Positions 45,858 through 56,800 are shown, numbered from the stretch's first letter. The stretch is 64,000 nt of DNA from Odoribacter splanchnicus DSM 20712 (GCF_000190535.1 NC_015160.1:1922001-1986000), one strand, 5' to 3'. Translations and numbers: made by a program. The notes: generated by a model from the letters alone, not told the origin.

Positions 45858-47732
45858 TTAAATCCTGGCTAATCCTCCTGAGCGCATTTTCCAATAATCA
45901 TACAAATCCTCCCAATAAGTCCATAATAAAAGTTTCGCCATCCCCTCTCCACAATCTACCGTATCCTTGTATTTTTTCAATTCTTTACTAAAAGCCATAA
46001 CACAAGTTTGCCGTACCAACCTCTCTTGTACTGATAAACGGTCTACCCGTTTTCCCGTAATCAGCCTCTTCAATTCTTTTACCAACTGACCGACCTGCTG
46101 TTCTCCATTCTCCTTTTCTGCTAACTGCAGCCAACGCTCGGTCCGAAAAAATTCTCCCCATACTCTTTGTAATCGCCCAAGCATATCATCACGTTCCATT
46201 CCCATTCTATTTTTTTGTAAAAAGGAAGGAGCATAAAATCCCGTAATATCTTCTTTCAATAATTGCATCAACTGTTCCGCCATTCCCTCTTGAAAAAAAG
46301 TCTCATCTAACCAACGGATATAATCCTTTTCACTCAATTTCAATACTTCCCGGTAATAATGCTTTACCTGTTCATTTTCCACCTCCTTCAACACCTGTTG
46401 CCAAGCCACACGCCTTTCCTCATACCTCTTCCATCCCCACTGTCCGGCAACCTCTTTCTCTGTCTTTATATCTTCTCTTTCCGCATAACAATACCACAAA
46501 GCCTCCAATCGTTTTGCAGCTGTGATATTTCTATTCTCCAGTTGTTCCGGATCCAATCCCAACAATATTCCCAAAGCTCTATCGATTTCCTGTTCACGAC
46601 ATCCCTGTAAAGCCTCCGTTTCCGAACACATCTTCCATATTCCGTCCTCTTCCCGGACCGGATTTTCCAATCGGTAGCGGATCACCGATTCCATAGAAAC
46701 ATCACCACTAATACGTAAACGTGCAGCTAAAATCCTTCCATCTCCGGGATGTTCCTGGAAATCCACTTTTATCCCTCCACCTCCGACATCAAAAACAACT
46801 GCGCAGGGGACATCAGCTTTCACCCTTCCTTTTTTTTGTTCCAATTCAAGCAATACTCTTCCCGTCCGGGCAGTCCACACTGCATTCAGCTTTTCTACTG
46901 CTGTATACAATAGCTCCACATATTCTTCCGGAATATCCTCAGCAACACATATATTCAGAGGCATTCCCGCATATGTATCCCAGCACACACAACGGATACA
47001 CTCTACACAACGGAAAGGATTCACTCCATAATCGACATAAACCTGCGTCCGGAATAACCCATCCGGGTCTTCCCCTCTGTTCCTCAAACCCCTATCCGGT
47101 AAGAGACACAAAGCCACAGATACTTCTACCGGTACCGAACCGCTTTCGGGCAACATTTCCACGACCTGCTGTTCAGGAGAACACTCCAAATAATGCCGGA
47201 TAGTAAAACATGCTCCGTTCCTACAGGTATCGACAGTTATAATCTCCGAACGGCCATACTGTATCCGTCCCCATTTCCCGTCCCCCACATACCACTTTTC
47301 CTTTATACCATCGGTCACATCAATCAAATAACCTGTTTCTTTTTTCTCCGCTACCGGCCAGGTTTCCACCGGTGTCTGTAAACCGGACATCTTCAGCAAT
47401 CCGTTACTCATCCATGTTGTATCTGAAACTCTCTCCGGACAGAAAACCGCAAAAACATCCAGGGTCATAGAATCCCTGCCTTGTTCCAATCTAAAAATTC
47501 CTTTACTCTCCAATAACTTCCCCCGAATTCCCAATCCTCTGTCTATCTGGGCCAATACCATCCATTCCCGCCCCAAATATGTCTGCTCAATTTCTACATA
47601 CATTCTGCCATTCCGTTCATATACCGGTAACACCACAGCATTCTCATCCTTATCTTTACCACAGGCATTTCCACTTTTTATCCCAACCATCCCTACCCAA
47701 CAAAACAACAATACCAATAACTTTGTCCTCAT
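45858..47732 (-). CDS. Inactive paralogue of the upstream zinc metalloprotease (pseudoprotease)
   Basis: The 624-residue secreted protein follows the same plan as its upstream neighbour: a signal peptide, an N-terminal domain (QTYLGREWMVLAQI against DSLLGRDMSLTTTI), and an alpha/beta segment (LYTAVEKLNAVW against VLRAVNNWNALF). The zinc motif of the neighbour, HEVGHVLGLTH, aligns with RALGILLGLDP at residues 385-395. All three His and the Glu are replaced while the G..LGL scaffold is kept. It is therefore not expected to bind catalytic zinc. It has unusually many Cys, including CVECIRCVCW at 242-251. It is the last gene of the operon, starting one base after the protease stop. A binding or chaperone role is inferred. 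Confidence 0.78.
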   Translation of the reverse strand: MRTKLLVLLFCWVGMVGIKSGNACGKDKDENAVVLPVYERNGRMYVEIEQTYLGREWMVLAQIDRGLGIRGKLLESKGIFRLEQGRDSMTLDVFAVFCPERVSDTTWMSNGLLKMSGLQTPVETWPVAEKKETGYLIDVTDGIKEKWYVGDGKWGRIQYGRSEIITVDTCRNGACFTIRHYLECSPEQQVVEMLPESGSVPVEVSVALCLLPDRGLRNRGEDPDGLFRTQVYVDYGVNPFRCVECIRCVCWDTYAGMPLNICVAEDIPEEYVELLYTAVEKLNAVWTARTGRVLLELEQKKGRVKADVPCAVVFDVGGGGIKVDFQEHPGDGRILAARLRISGDVSMESVIRYRLENPVREEDGIWKMCSETEALQGCREQEIDRALGILLGLDPEQLENRNITAAKRLEALWYCYAEREDIKTEKEVAGQWGWKRYEERRVAWQQVLKEVENEQVKHYYREVLKLSEKDYIRWLDETFFQEGMAEQLMQLLKEDITGFYAPSFLQKNRMGMERDDMLGRLQRVWGEFFRTERWLQLAEKENGEQQVGQLVKELKRLITGKRVDRLSVQERLVRQTCVMAFSKELKKYKDTVDCGEGMAKLLLWTYWEDLYDYWKMRSGGLARI

Positions 47733-47733
47733 G

Positions 47734-49932
47734 TTATTTCCATATTGAATTCACATTTTTTCTCCACGCTTTCCAAAAAACATCCTTTTCCTTGTCTGTT
47801 TTCCGATACATCACTTTCAATTGTTCCTCCATCAAAGCCACCACTTCCGGATACCTATTCCTTTCTGTTTGTATATATTCCATCAAACAATCCGTATAAC
47901 ACCATATCAAGAATCTTCCCCAACACTCCTCACCAGATACATTCCGGAATATTTTTCCCAAATCTCTGATATATTCAGTGACCGAATATTCCCGATCGTA
48001 ACCTACAAAACAATCCGCTTTTTCTACCAACCGTCTGACAGTCTCCCTTCCCCAGTCTTCCCACCACTCCCGAGGCAGGTCCTTTCCCGATTCCAACACA
48101 TAGGTTTGTAAAAAACGCAGGGCATCCTGCTGTTCTTCCCTCCCCACAGCAACAACTATAACCGAATCATTCCCCCAACATTTCCTTATCCCTCCGAGAT
48201 AGGTAAAAGCCTGATTTATGTACTCCGAATATTGTTTTCGGATAGCAAGATTCCAACTTTCAACACTCAGACGCCCGTTATTTCTCAGAGTATCTCGCAA
48301 CAAACGCTTCAAGTGACACATGCCCAATTCTGCCGTTTCCAACGAATAACGCCCTAAATCTTCGGCTTGTGCTTCAGGTAAGTTTCCACCGCTATCCTGA
48401 AAACGATATTTACGCTCCAATTGTTTTTTTTCTATCCAAACAGACAATTTTTCCTGAATTTCTTCAGACGCCAATCCGGGAAAATAACGGTATCCCCACT
48501 CAATAGCCAATGAATCATAAGCGCCAATCCGGGGTATCCGGTCGGACATATCGACTCCATCTTCGGGTTGTACAGCATAGTTCATACGCATATAATCCAT
48601 TATAGAACTACCATAACCATGACGGTGTAAAAAAACGGCATCTCTTAACTGCTCTGTTTCACACAAAGAACTCCCATAAAAATTATGGGTCAATCCCAGT
48701 ACATGCCCGACTTCGTGTGACACCACCATCTCCAGCAATCTACCAGCCAGTTCGTCCGGGAACTCCTCCTCGCTTTCTCCTGTCTGTGCAATATACCACT
48801 GGCATAACATATCAAAAACCGAATGAAAAACCGCAATATGACAACTCAGGATCTCACCGGTACGGAAATCTACAAAAGGACGTCCATAAGCATTCTCCAT
48901 CGGAGAAGCCTTATAGACGATCCATGACAAAGCAGAATTATCTAAAGTAAATCCGGCCGAATCCGGAGCCATAAGTCCTGCTATGGCATTTTTAAAACCG
49001 CTACGTTCAAAAAGAGCATTCCAATTGTTCACGGCACGTAAAACATAAGGACGCCACTTTTCAGGAAAACTACGGTCGATATATATCCTAATCTTTTGCC
49101 GGGGTTCAACCAGTTCTCCCCGCCTATACCGGGCCGTATCACGATCCGCCACTTCCAGCCGCCAACGTTTCACTACGCGATCCGAGATGACCTGACAACT
49201 TCCCGGTTCCATATGTGCATAAGGTACAGTAAAATATCCAACCCCTGAAGAGGCATAACGTACCTGCATCAGATGCCGGGGCAACAACCTTAAACAACAA
49301 CCTAATTTCCATCGAGTCACTTCTCCATTTGCTGAAGTTGCAGGCGTCCTCTCTACAGCTTCATAAATCCGTTCAGACCTGACAATCACACTTTCCGGCG
49401 TTCCAAGAATTGCCGTTACCCTTCCTTCACGCTCACTCCCTATCCCGATCAAAAAAGAAAAGGGTTGTAATCCCCACAACTTTCCATCACGAAGCCATTC
49501 GGTCACATCAATGATCTTCCCGGTCTTTTCACACCCCAAGATTTCAAATTCCTGTAAGGTAAGGGGCATTTCCCGTTCAGACAATAAACTTCCGAGTGAA
49601 TATGACCCGGAAGTATCCACATAACTTCTTATCTCCTTCAATATTATCTGTTCCTTCTCTTCCTCCCACCGTAAAATCCTCGGACCGAACCGATCGCCCT
49701 GATATCCGAATTTAGCATCAGCAGATTTTTTTTTTCGTCCGGCACCCTCCAATATTGTAGTCGTCAGGCTCATATCACGTCCTAGCAGACTATCCGGGAT
49801 CACCCATAAAATACGTCCATTCTGTTGATAAGTTGTAAACAAACCAGGTATAACTTCCGACTGTGCATAAAGCTTTATCATACACAGCAAGAAAAAAAGA
49901 ATCCAACAGATTTTTTTCAACCAGGATAACAT
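47734..49932 (-). CDS. Secreted zinc-dependent metalloprotease, metzincin type (DUF5117/DUF4953-like)
   Basis: The 732-residue protein has a signal peptide (MLSWLKKICW..., ending near KLYAQ). It then has an N-terminal domain resembling those annotated DUF5118/DUF5117 and a catalytic domain with the complete metzincin motif HEVGHVLGLTH (His406, Glu407, His410, His416 from this start) and a Met-turn-like SIMDYMRMNY. It should cleave proteins or peptides outside the inner membrane. The longer frame starts at 49992 but would overlap the previous gene; the ATG at 49932 gives the signal peptide. A strong hairpin abuts this start. The downstream gene is a paralogue lacking the zinc site. Confidence 0.88.
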   Translation of the reverse strand: MLSWLKKICWILFFLLCMIKLYAQSEVIPGLFTTYQQNGRILWVIPDSLLGRDMSLTTTILEGAGRKKKSADAKFGYQGDRFGPRILRWEEEKEQIILKEIRSYVDTSGSYSLGSLLSEREMPLTLQEFEILGCEKTGKIIDVTEWLRDGKLWGLQPFSFLIGIGSEREGRVTAILGTPESVIVRSERIYEAVERTPATSANGEVTRWKLGCCLRLLPRHLMQVRYASSGVGYFTVPYAHMEPGSCQVISDRVVKRWRLEVADRDTARYRRGELVEPRQKIRIYIDRSFPEKWRPYVLRAVNNWNALFERSGFKNAIAGLMAPDSAGFTLDNSALSWIVYKASPMENAYGRPFVDFRTGEILSCHIAVFHSVFDMLCQWYIAQTGESEEEFPDELAGRLLEMVVSHEVGHVLGLTHNFYGSSLCETEQLRDAVFLHRHGYGSSIMDYMRMNYAVQPEDGVDMSDRIPRIGAYDSLAIEWGYRYFPGLASEEIQEKLSVWIEKKQLERKYRFQDSGGNLPEAQAEDLGRYSLETAELGMCHLKRLLRDTLRNNGRLSVESWNLAIRKQYSEYINQAFTYLGGIRKCWGNDSVIVVAVGREEQQDALRFLQTYVLESGKDLPREWWEDWGRETVRRLVEKADCFVGYDREYSVTEYIRDLGKIFRNVSGEECWGRFLIWCYTDCLMEYIQTERNRYPEVVALMEEQLKVMYRKTDKEKDVFWKAWRKNVNSIWK

Positions 49933-49961
49933 TTTCCGGGACCTGAACAGGTCCCGGAAAA
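49932..49961 (-). promoter_or_regulatory. Perfect 14-bp hairpin abutting the metalloprotease start codon
   Basis: On the minus strand TTTTCCGGGACCTG (49948-49961) pairs with its exact complement (49932-49945) across a 2-nt loop. The last paired base is the A of the ATG at 49932. There is no T-run after it. It lies 11 bp downstream of the stop of the PKD-like gene. It could hold the ribosome-binding region closed until the upstream ribosome arrives, or act as an RNA processing site. Confidence 0.75.
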
Positions 49962-49972
49962 ACAACTGCTTC

Positions 49973-51634
49973 TTATTTAAAAGCATAGACAAAATCCACT
50001 ACATTTTTAAATCCTTTAAACTCATAAACCATCAAGTCTTTCGTTCCCTCTTCCTTATCTATCTCTCCGGCTGCAGTCAGCTTCATTTCAAGCATACTGC
50101 AATTTCCATCCGGATATTCGGCCACTCCCCCCAGGTAACTTACAAAATCATAAGGAATCGCTTCTACCTCATCTCCTCCCGAAATATCCCAACGGTCCTC
50201 CCGTTGGCTGCGGAATTTCAACCGGGTAATCCGTACAGAAGGATCCGGATGGGCATAAATTTCATATGAACGAGGAGTTGAACGAGTCAAGTCTGCCCGA
50301 TAAATCTTATTACCGACAGCATAGTAAAACATACGGTCAAAATAAGCTGAAGTGGCCACCGGTAATTTTCCTTCGACAAGCCCTGTTTCCGGGGTCAATT
50401 CCCAATAACCGCTACAGATTGTCCCTTTCTTCCCTTGTATCATCTCCGGAGAAATTTCGTAAATATACAAGCTACTTCCCTGACTGGCTATCGCCATAAT
50501 CTTCGGAACATCGCGGGAAGTCGTCGCTCCGATATAAATTACATCTTTATCTCCAATATTGTTCGGATCGAATTTATTCGGATAACCGGCCTGCTCGCCT
50601 ATGGTCTCCAGTTTCTGTTCATTCAGACTTCCGTCAATATCGTAAAGATCTTCCATGCCGCTAGCGATGTAGCGGTTCGTATTATAATTATTACCGCCAA
50701 TATCCGCATTATAGTAAGAAAGGAAGCGTTTGTTCTTGGAATCATAAATAATATTTATTCCTTCCGGTGACACATCATAAGCCAGGGAAGCCCTCTCTGC
50801 ATAATAATCCCCATCTGCAGCTTTCACCGGATAATAAACAGAAAATCCATCCGGCTTGGCAAACCAGAATACCCCGTCGTCAATAATACATTCCCCCCGT
50901 TTATCTCCTTCCGCATACATCGGTGCATAATGGGTGTCATTATTCAGCTTTTTGTATAACAACATTCGGTTATATGCATAACGTTCTTCCAAAGTAGCAC
51001 CATCCAGCATATAGTTTTTCCCTCCTTCAGTGAAAATACCCAACAATGTCTCCTCAGATCCTTGCTGCATGGCATTTTTCAGATGCAAATTATTAATCGA
51101 CAAGAACAAAGGTTTACCCTGCAACCTGCCTCCCGTTTCCTGTGCATAGATATCTTGTACGGCAACCCGGCTGCTACCGTCCCCATCGATACATCCCAAT
51201 ACGGCATTCTCACCGATATTCTGCAGCACAAACCAACAACGGTTAAATGCAGCCACCAAATTAACCACCGTCTCACCGAAGGTCACGATATTCTGTACCG
51301 TATCCGTTACAGCCAGCCGTAATGTAATCTGTCCGCTATTTTTCGGGTAAACCCATATCCGGCATACCGAATCCGTACCACATTCCGTCCACGTCACCCC
51401 ACTTAGATTCTTTTTCCACAAATAAGTCAAATTGGCATTATCTTTCCGGTCCAACTGGGTAACAGCCGCTTTCACTTCAACCAAAACCGAATCTTTCTTC
51501 GGTATCGTAACACTGACGCTCCGCGGCATTTCTAACACCATATCGTTGATGTCATTATAATCATAATTTCCCAAATCATCGTAACAGGCTATTCCCAATA
51601 CAGCCAATAATCCCCATACCAATATCTTTTTCAT
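49973..51634 (-). CDS. PKD-like family surface lipoprotein
   Basis: The 553-residue lipoprotein has lipobox GIAC (Cys17). After the Cys it continues YDDLGNYDYNDIND, a motif I associate with PKD-like lipoproteins encoded in SusCD loci next to DUF4843 genes. Residues about 40-120 look like an immunoglobulin/PKD fold (DNANLTYLWKKNLSG), and the remainder is beta-rich with repeated Tyr/Asn segments. It is probably a cell-surface substrate-binding protein. The ATG at 51634 begins the signal peptide; an ATG 33 bp upstream is less likely. It is the fourth gene after FecR. Confidence 0.78.
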   Translation of the reverse strand: MKKILVWGLLAVLGIACYDDLGNYDYNDINDMVLEMPRSVSVTIPKKDSVLVEVKAAVTQLDRKDNANLTYLWKKNLSGVTWTECGTDSVCRIWVYPKNSGQITLRLAVTDTVQNIVTFGETVVNLVAAFNRCWFVLQNIGENAVLGCIDGDGSSRVAVQDIYAQETGGRLQGKPLFLSINNLHLKNAMQQGSEETLLGIFTEGGKNYMLDGATLEERYAYNRMLLYKKLNNDTHYAPMYAEGDKRGECIIDDGVFWFAKPDGFSVYYPVKAADGDYYAERASLAYDVSPEGINIIYDSKNKRFLSYYNADIGGNNYNTNRYIASGMEDLYDIDGSLNEQKLETIGEQAGYPNKFDPNNIGDKDVIYIGATTSRDVPKIMAIASQGSSLYIYEISPEMIQGKKGTICSGYWELTPETGLVEGKLPVATSAYFDRMFYYAVGNKIYRADLTRSTPRSYEIYAHPDPSVRITRLKFRSQREDRWDISGGDEVEAIPYDFVSYLGGVAEYPDGNCSMLEMKLTAAGEIDKEEGTKDLMVYEFKGFKNVVDFVYAFK

Positions 51635-51663
51635 ACTATCATTTTTTCTGTTCACATTCATCA

Positions 51664-52329
51664 TCAATCCTTAGGAAACACAATCTCATTCTGAGGATTT
51701 TCGTCATCCATCAAAGGCGGATTACCAGCCTTCTTATAAGCCTCATACTTAGCACTGACCTCATCCCTGACTTCTTTCGTCTGCTCTGTCTCAGCATAAA
51801 TTTTCCCCAAGTTGTCCATCATAAACATATATTTATTATTACTGTATATCCCCCACAACCTCTCATCCCAATCTGAAGGACGTATCGTATAAGCGATAGT
51901 AACTTCACAATCCGAATTCTCCACACGTCCCTCCCCAAACTCATGCTCAGCATTCTCTATATCAAAAGTCAGTTTTGTATTCAACTGGGCACCGACCCTA
52001 GGGGGACGGGGTACAACCAACTGGGCCGTAAAAGTTTCAGCCCCAACAGGAAATTCATAAGAAGGTATAAACACAACCCCTTCCATCTGATCGACCGTTT
52101 TCAGGCAAAAATTCAAAGGCTTTTCCAAAGCATATCCCAAACAACGCACTTTTACCCCTAAAGCACGTTCTGTAACTTCATTTATATAATCCCGGTCATC
52201 GAAAACACACTCGGCTTTTGTATTGAAAAATTCCAGACGGGGGGCTTCGTTATATCCCTTTATATCATTTTTCTCACAAGAAATGGCGGTAATCAATACA
52301 ACCATCATTCCATATATCAATCTTTTCAT
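51664..52329 (-). CDS. DUF4843-like surface lipoprotein
   Basis: The 221-residue lipoprotein has lipobox AISC (Cys18). The sequence YNEAPRLEFFNTKAECVFDDRDYINEV and the later SDWDERLWGIYSNNKYMFM are similar to DUF4843 proteins that accompany SusC/SusD pairs. Its fold is predicted to be beta sandwich. The frame opens one codon earlier with a GTG at 52332; I use the ATG at 52329. It lies 6 bp after SusD and 29 bp before the PKD-like gene, so all three are co-transcribed. Its function is unknown; a surface binding role is inferred from context. Confidence 0.75.
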   Translation of the reverse strand: MKRLIYGMMVVLITAISCEKNDIKGYNEAPRLEFFNTKAECVFDDRDYINEVTERALGVKVRCLGYALEKPLNFCLKTVDQMEGVVFIPSYEFPVGAETFTAQLVVPRPPRVGAQLNTKLTFDIENAEHEFGEGRVENSDCEVTIAYTIRPSDWDERLWGIYSNNKYMFMMDNLGKIYAETEQTKEVRDEVSAKYEAYKKAGNPPLMDDENPQNEIVFPKD

Positions 52330-52335
52330 CACTTA

Positions 52336-53829
52336 CTATTTTCCGGTTATACCAAACATATCTTCATTTTCAGGCAAAGGAAACTGATACTTTGTCCGTA
52401 CATCGACCAAACTGCAATTTGCAAAAGTGACGTAGTTGTGCCGTTTATAAAAATAGAACAGCTGTCCCTCTCCGTAATACTCTTTCAGGTATTCACGCAT
52501 CACTTCGTTGATCCGGCGCGTATGCCCACTGTCAAATCCTTCACGGGTATCCGGTTCGTCATATCCTTTTCCCCCATCTGTCGCATCACTGGAGGCGATT
52601 CCCCGTTTAAAACGAACCATATCCAAAATTTCAGCGCTGCTCTGCGGATCCGGATCACATTCAGCCATAATATAATACATTTCCGGAATCCTGATCAAGG
52701 GCATGACATCTGCACCGGAATAAGCTCCTGTATAATTCGGTAAATGATCTGAGGCATATCCGGTCTGATCGTATTTCGACAAGATTTTCTTTGTATCATC
52801 AGTAATCAACATCTCATGAAAAGCGGCATTTCCTGAACGGAAATCAGTAGAACCACCGGCAGATAAATCATAAAACTGCCCGAACAGTTCTTTGCCGACT
52901 CCCAAACCGGAAACATTCTGATTGATGAAATCAGGGTCCACCACTTTCTCCATCTCATAAATATGTAAACTAAAAATATGTTCATCGAATAAGATCCTGT
53001 TTTCTGTCGTCAAAGCTTCAGTCAACGGGAACAATTTACTTTCCACCACCTCACTGGCAACAGCATAAGCCTTAGCTTTACTTTCTTCATCCCCCTTGTA
53101 ACAATATACCCTTGCCAACATAGCCTTTACAGCCCAACGATTCATACGAAACTGACGCAGCTCCAGAAACGGGTCTGCATTGACGTCATGAACAAAGATA
53201 TCATGATCAGCCTCCCACAATAGAGAATCTGCCTGGTGTAAATCCGCCAGACAAGCGTCTACCACCTCCGTAGCAGGTAATACAGGAGTCGGTTCATTAC
53301 TGAATACTGTCCGATAAGGAATAGCTTTCCCCTGAGGTTCCATAGCAAATACCGGCCCGAACATCCGTAACAGATCAAAATGCAGAAAGGCACGCAAACC
53401 CAAAGCTTCCCCTTTCATAATCTCATAATAACCCGGCGTTGTAATTACCTCACGGTTCACCTCCAGATAATGCAGGAAATTATTAATGTTCGCAATAATA
53501 TTATAAGCACCTGAAAAAACATTATCTTTAATACTTTTATAAGTTCCGTCATAATTATAAATCGATGTCCAGTTCGTTATGTCAGGAGCGTACTCATACC
53601 GTCCGGCAAGCATCTCCATATAATTATAGGTTAGCTCACGTCCGTAAAGGGAAGACTCTCCCATTTTAAGATAAAAGCCCGTTAAAGCATCCTGGAAACC
53701 AAACTCATCTGCAAACAAATCCTCTTCCGGCACGGAAGTTTTAGGCTGTACATCCAGCCAGTCCGAACATCCGCTACTCCCCAATACGATCACCAACAGG
53801 AAACCATATACAAATTTATACATATTCAT
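52336..53829 (-). CDS. SusD/RagB-type surface nutrient-binding lipoprotein
   Basis: The 497-residue lipoprotein has lipobox SSGC (Cys21) followed by SDWLDVQPKTSVPEEDLF, the typical N-terminal strand of SusD family members. It has the helical TPR-like scaffold (AYNIIANINNFLHYLE; EALGLRAFLHFDLLRMFGPVFA; MNRWAVKAMLARVYCYKGD). SusD forms a lid over the SusC channel and captures the nutrient. The gene starts one base after the SusC stop. The substrate is not necessarily a glycan, since no glycan-degrading enzyme adjoins it. Confidence 0.94.
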   Translation of the reverse strand: MNMYKFVYGFLLVIVLGSSGCSDWLDVQPKTSVPEEDLFADEFGFQDALTGFYLKMGESSLYGRELTYNYMEMLAGRYEYAPDITNWTSIYNYDGTYKSIKDNVFSGAYNIIANINNFLHYLEVNREVITTPGYYEIMKGEALGLRAFLHFDLLRMFGPVFAMEPQGKAIPYRTVFSNEPTPVLPATEVVDACLADLHQADSLLWEADHDIFVHDVNADPFLELRQFRMNRWAVKAMLARVYCYKGDEESKAKAYAVASEVVESKLFPLTEALTTENRILFDEHIFSLHIYEMEKVVDPDFINQNVSGLGVGKELFGQFYDLSAGGSTDFRSGNAAFHEMLITDDTKKILSKYDQTGYASDHLPNYTGAYSGADVMPLIRIPEMYYIMAECDPDPQSSAEILDMVRFKRGIASSDATDGGKGYDEPDTREGFDSGHTRRINEVMREYLKEYYGEGQLFYFYKRHNYVTFANCSLVDVRTKYQFPLPENEDMFGITGK

Positions 53830-53830
53830 A

Positions 53831-56800
53831 TTATTTAAATACTACATTTAACGAAATTGCAAACTGACGGGCAAAAGGATAATCCAATCCCCTCTCCTGT
53901 TTTACAGATGAGAGATAAAAAATATCCTCCATAGTAAATCCCCACTTCAACGAACTGATAAAACTCTTTTTCAGGAAACGTGTATTTTGCTGATCCATCC
54001 GGTAAGTCAGAGACAACGAACCGAAAGTCAATGTATTCTCATCCATCACAAAACGGGATGTCGGACGTGTTTCCGATCCGTTGACAGAGTTTGTCAGGCG
54101 TTTGTATTTAGCCACATCCCCCGGTTTCTGCCAGCGTTCCTGCAAGACACGTTTATCTACATTATACCGTAAATCGGCATTCTCGATTTTATCCACCAAC
54201 GTCTGGTTATATACCTGTCCTCCGAATTTATAGTTAAAAGAAAGATTGGCTCCAAATCCTTTATAATTAAATGCAGTATTGATATTTCCCTGCCATTTCG
54301 GCTCTGTGTCCCCGTAAGGGATTTTATCAATAGCATTATACTCACTGGTCACTTTACCATTGCGGGTCAGTAATAACTCATCTCCTGTCATCGGATCGAT
54401 TCCCAGCGAACGGACAACCCAAATACGCGTCTGTGACTCTCCTTCTTCATACATCGGCAGAGGTTTGTCTTTTTCATTGCTGGTATTAAGCTCATTCATA
54501 TGGCGCAAAGCATCCGATATTTTTTTCAGTTTTTCTTCATTATGTGAACCATTTACCGTGATCATCCAATAAGCATCTTTATCCAGATTACGATAAGGAA
54601 TAAATGAAAAATTCAGCTCCACCCCTTTCGTCTCCAGATTTCCCATATTTTCCGGATAAGAAGCAAAACCGACAGAAGGAGCCAGCGTAATCTGTGCCAA
54701 AGAATTTTTCGTATTCTTGATATAATATTCGGCCCGGGTAGTAAAACGCCCTTTGAGTAAGGAAAGTTCCAAGCCAACATTCCAGGTTCCGGTCTGTTGC
54801 CATTTCAGATTCGAATTACCCAAAGCGACCAGTTCCGTCCCCGTTGCATTAGAAGAAAAATAAGGTTTCATTAAATTGGTATAAGTATAAACTGAGCGGG
54901 ACTGATAAGGAGAAAAACCTTGTGTACCTGTCACCCCATATGAAGCCCGCAATACCACATCATCCACCCATTTAACATTTCTCAGCCAACTTTCTTTCTT
55001 CATATTCCAGCGTAAACCTGCAGACCAGAAAGGAGCAAAACGATTGTCTTTACCAAACTGTGAAGAACCGTCGATACGGATATTAAAATCGGCAGAATAA
55101 CGATAATCATAAGAATATCCCAAAGTAGCCACAGCTCCCAAAGCCCGGGTAGTTCCTTCACTTCCGGTCATGTTTTCATTGTATTTCTTACCAAACAAAA
55201 TATGATCCATATTGCCGTTCGGAAAACCCGTCACCGTTGCTCCATAGACTTCGCTATGAGTTTGCTCTACCGAATAACGCAGATTTCCCGTCAGATAATG
55301 CACATCATTGACCACATTGTTATAACTGGCTGTAAAAGCAAACATATAATTGAAATCCTCCGACTGGTTACGTTTAAAATCACCCTTCAGGGTAGGATCC
55401 ACCACTTCAGCAAAAGCGGTGTGCTGTGCAGGACGGAAAACCTCGTCCTTACCTGTCGATTTCTGTATAGAAATATCGGCCTGCAAACGCCAGGCATCCG
55501 TCGGAGTATACTCTAATTTAAAAAGGTTACGGATACTAAAAGAGGTGGTCCGGTCTTTACTATGAAAGGTCGTATTATACATCGGATTAGCTACCTGATA
55601 AGGTTGTGAATTACCCAGATAGATCATATCCCAGGTCTGCATAATTTTATTGATTTCTCCATTTTCTCCGTAAGGCCGTAAATAAGGATTCAAACGGGTA
55701 TATTCACTGAAAGATCCGTAAGGACTGTCATCTCCTGTTGAATTATCCACGGTCAGGCTGTTCTTCATCAGTAATTTACGGTAACGGTAAGAAAGATCCA
55801 ACGCTGCCGTCTGGGTACTACGCCGTGACTCTTTCATTACTCCCGGCGTTTGATTGAGTCCCAGATACAATTTATACCGCAGGGCCTCACTTCCTCCTTC
55901 CAGCGTCAGGGCATGCCGGTGTTGTACAGCTGTCCGCAAAGGTTGGGACAACCAATACGTATCGACTCCTCTTTTCACCTCACGCAAACGGTTCTGATAG
56001 TCCCGTTGGGAATCCAGGTCATTGGGAGAATATAAACCAGCCAAAGCTTCAACCTGGATTTTTTCCTCTGCATCCATCAAATTATAAGCCGAAAGGTCCG
56101 GCATTTGCAAACGCAGGTTACCGCCGTAACTCACATTGATTTCTCCTGGTTTCGGAGTGTAAGTTTCTATTACAATCACACCGTTAGATGCTTTCGAACC
56201 GTAAATCGCCGTTGCAGAAGCATCTTTCAGCATTGTGATCGACTGTACACGATCCGGGTCCAAATCGACCATCGTCTGCACGTCAATCTCAAAACCATCC
56301 AGTATCAATAAGGGCTGATTCGGATAAGTATCGTATTCTCCCTGCAAAGACACCAAGCTATTGTCTCCGGCCCCTCCGGCAGGCAGCGTGGAAGAACCAC
56401 GCATACGCATGTCCGGTAAACGGTTCGGATCCGAACCCGCACTGATATTTTCCATGATCCGGAAACTGGGTTCAATGGTAGACAAAGCCTTAGCAATACT
56501 TGTAGTACTGATCTTTTTTAATTCATCCCCTTTTACCGTCACCGCAGAACCGGTAAATCCTTCCTTTTTACGGGAAAACATACCGGTAACCACAACTTCA
56601 TCCAATTCAGTCTCTGCTTCTTCCAGAACAACCCGCAAAGGTTGTACTTTTCCATTCTCTATTTTAACAGGAATCTCTTTGGAATTCATTCCCACAAAAG
56701 AAAATTCCAGAGAGATACCCGGAGTTTCTGTTATTTCAAGACTGAATTTACCGTCAATATCCGTTGCCACCCCTATCGTGGTACCTTTCACCACAACCGT

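Noticed and set aside
45858..47732. Active zinc protease assignment for the last gene of the operon
   Set aside because: No HExxH is present anywhere in the protein and the aligned motif lacks every ligand.
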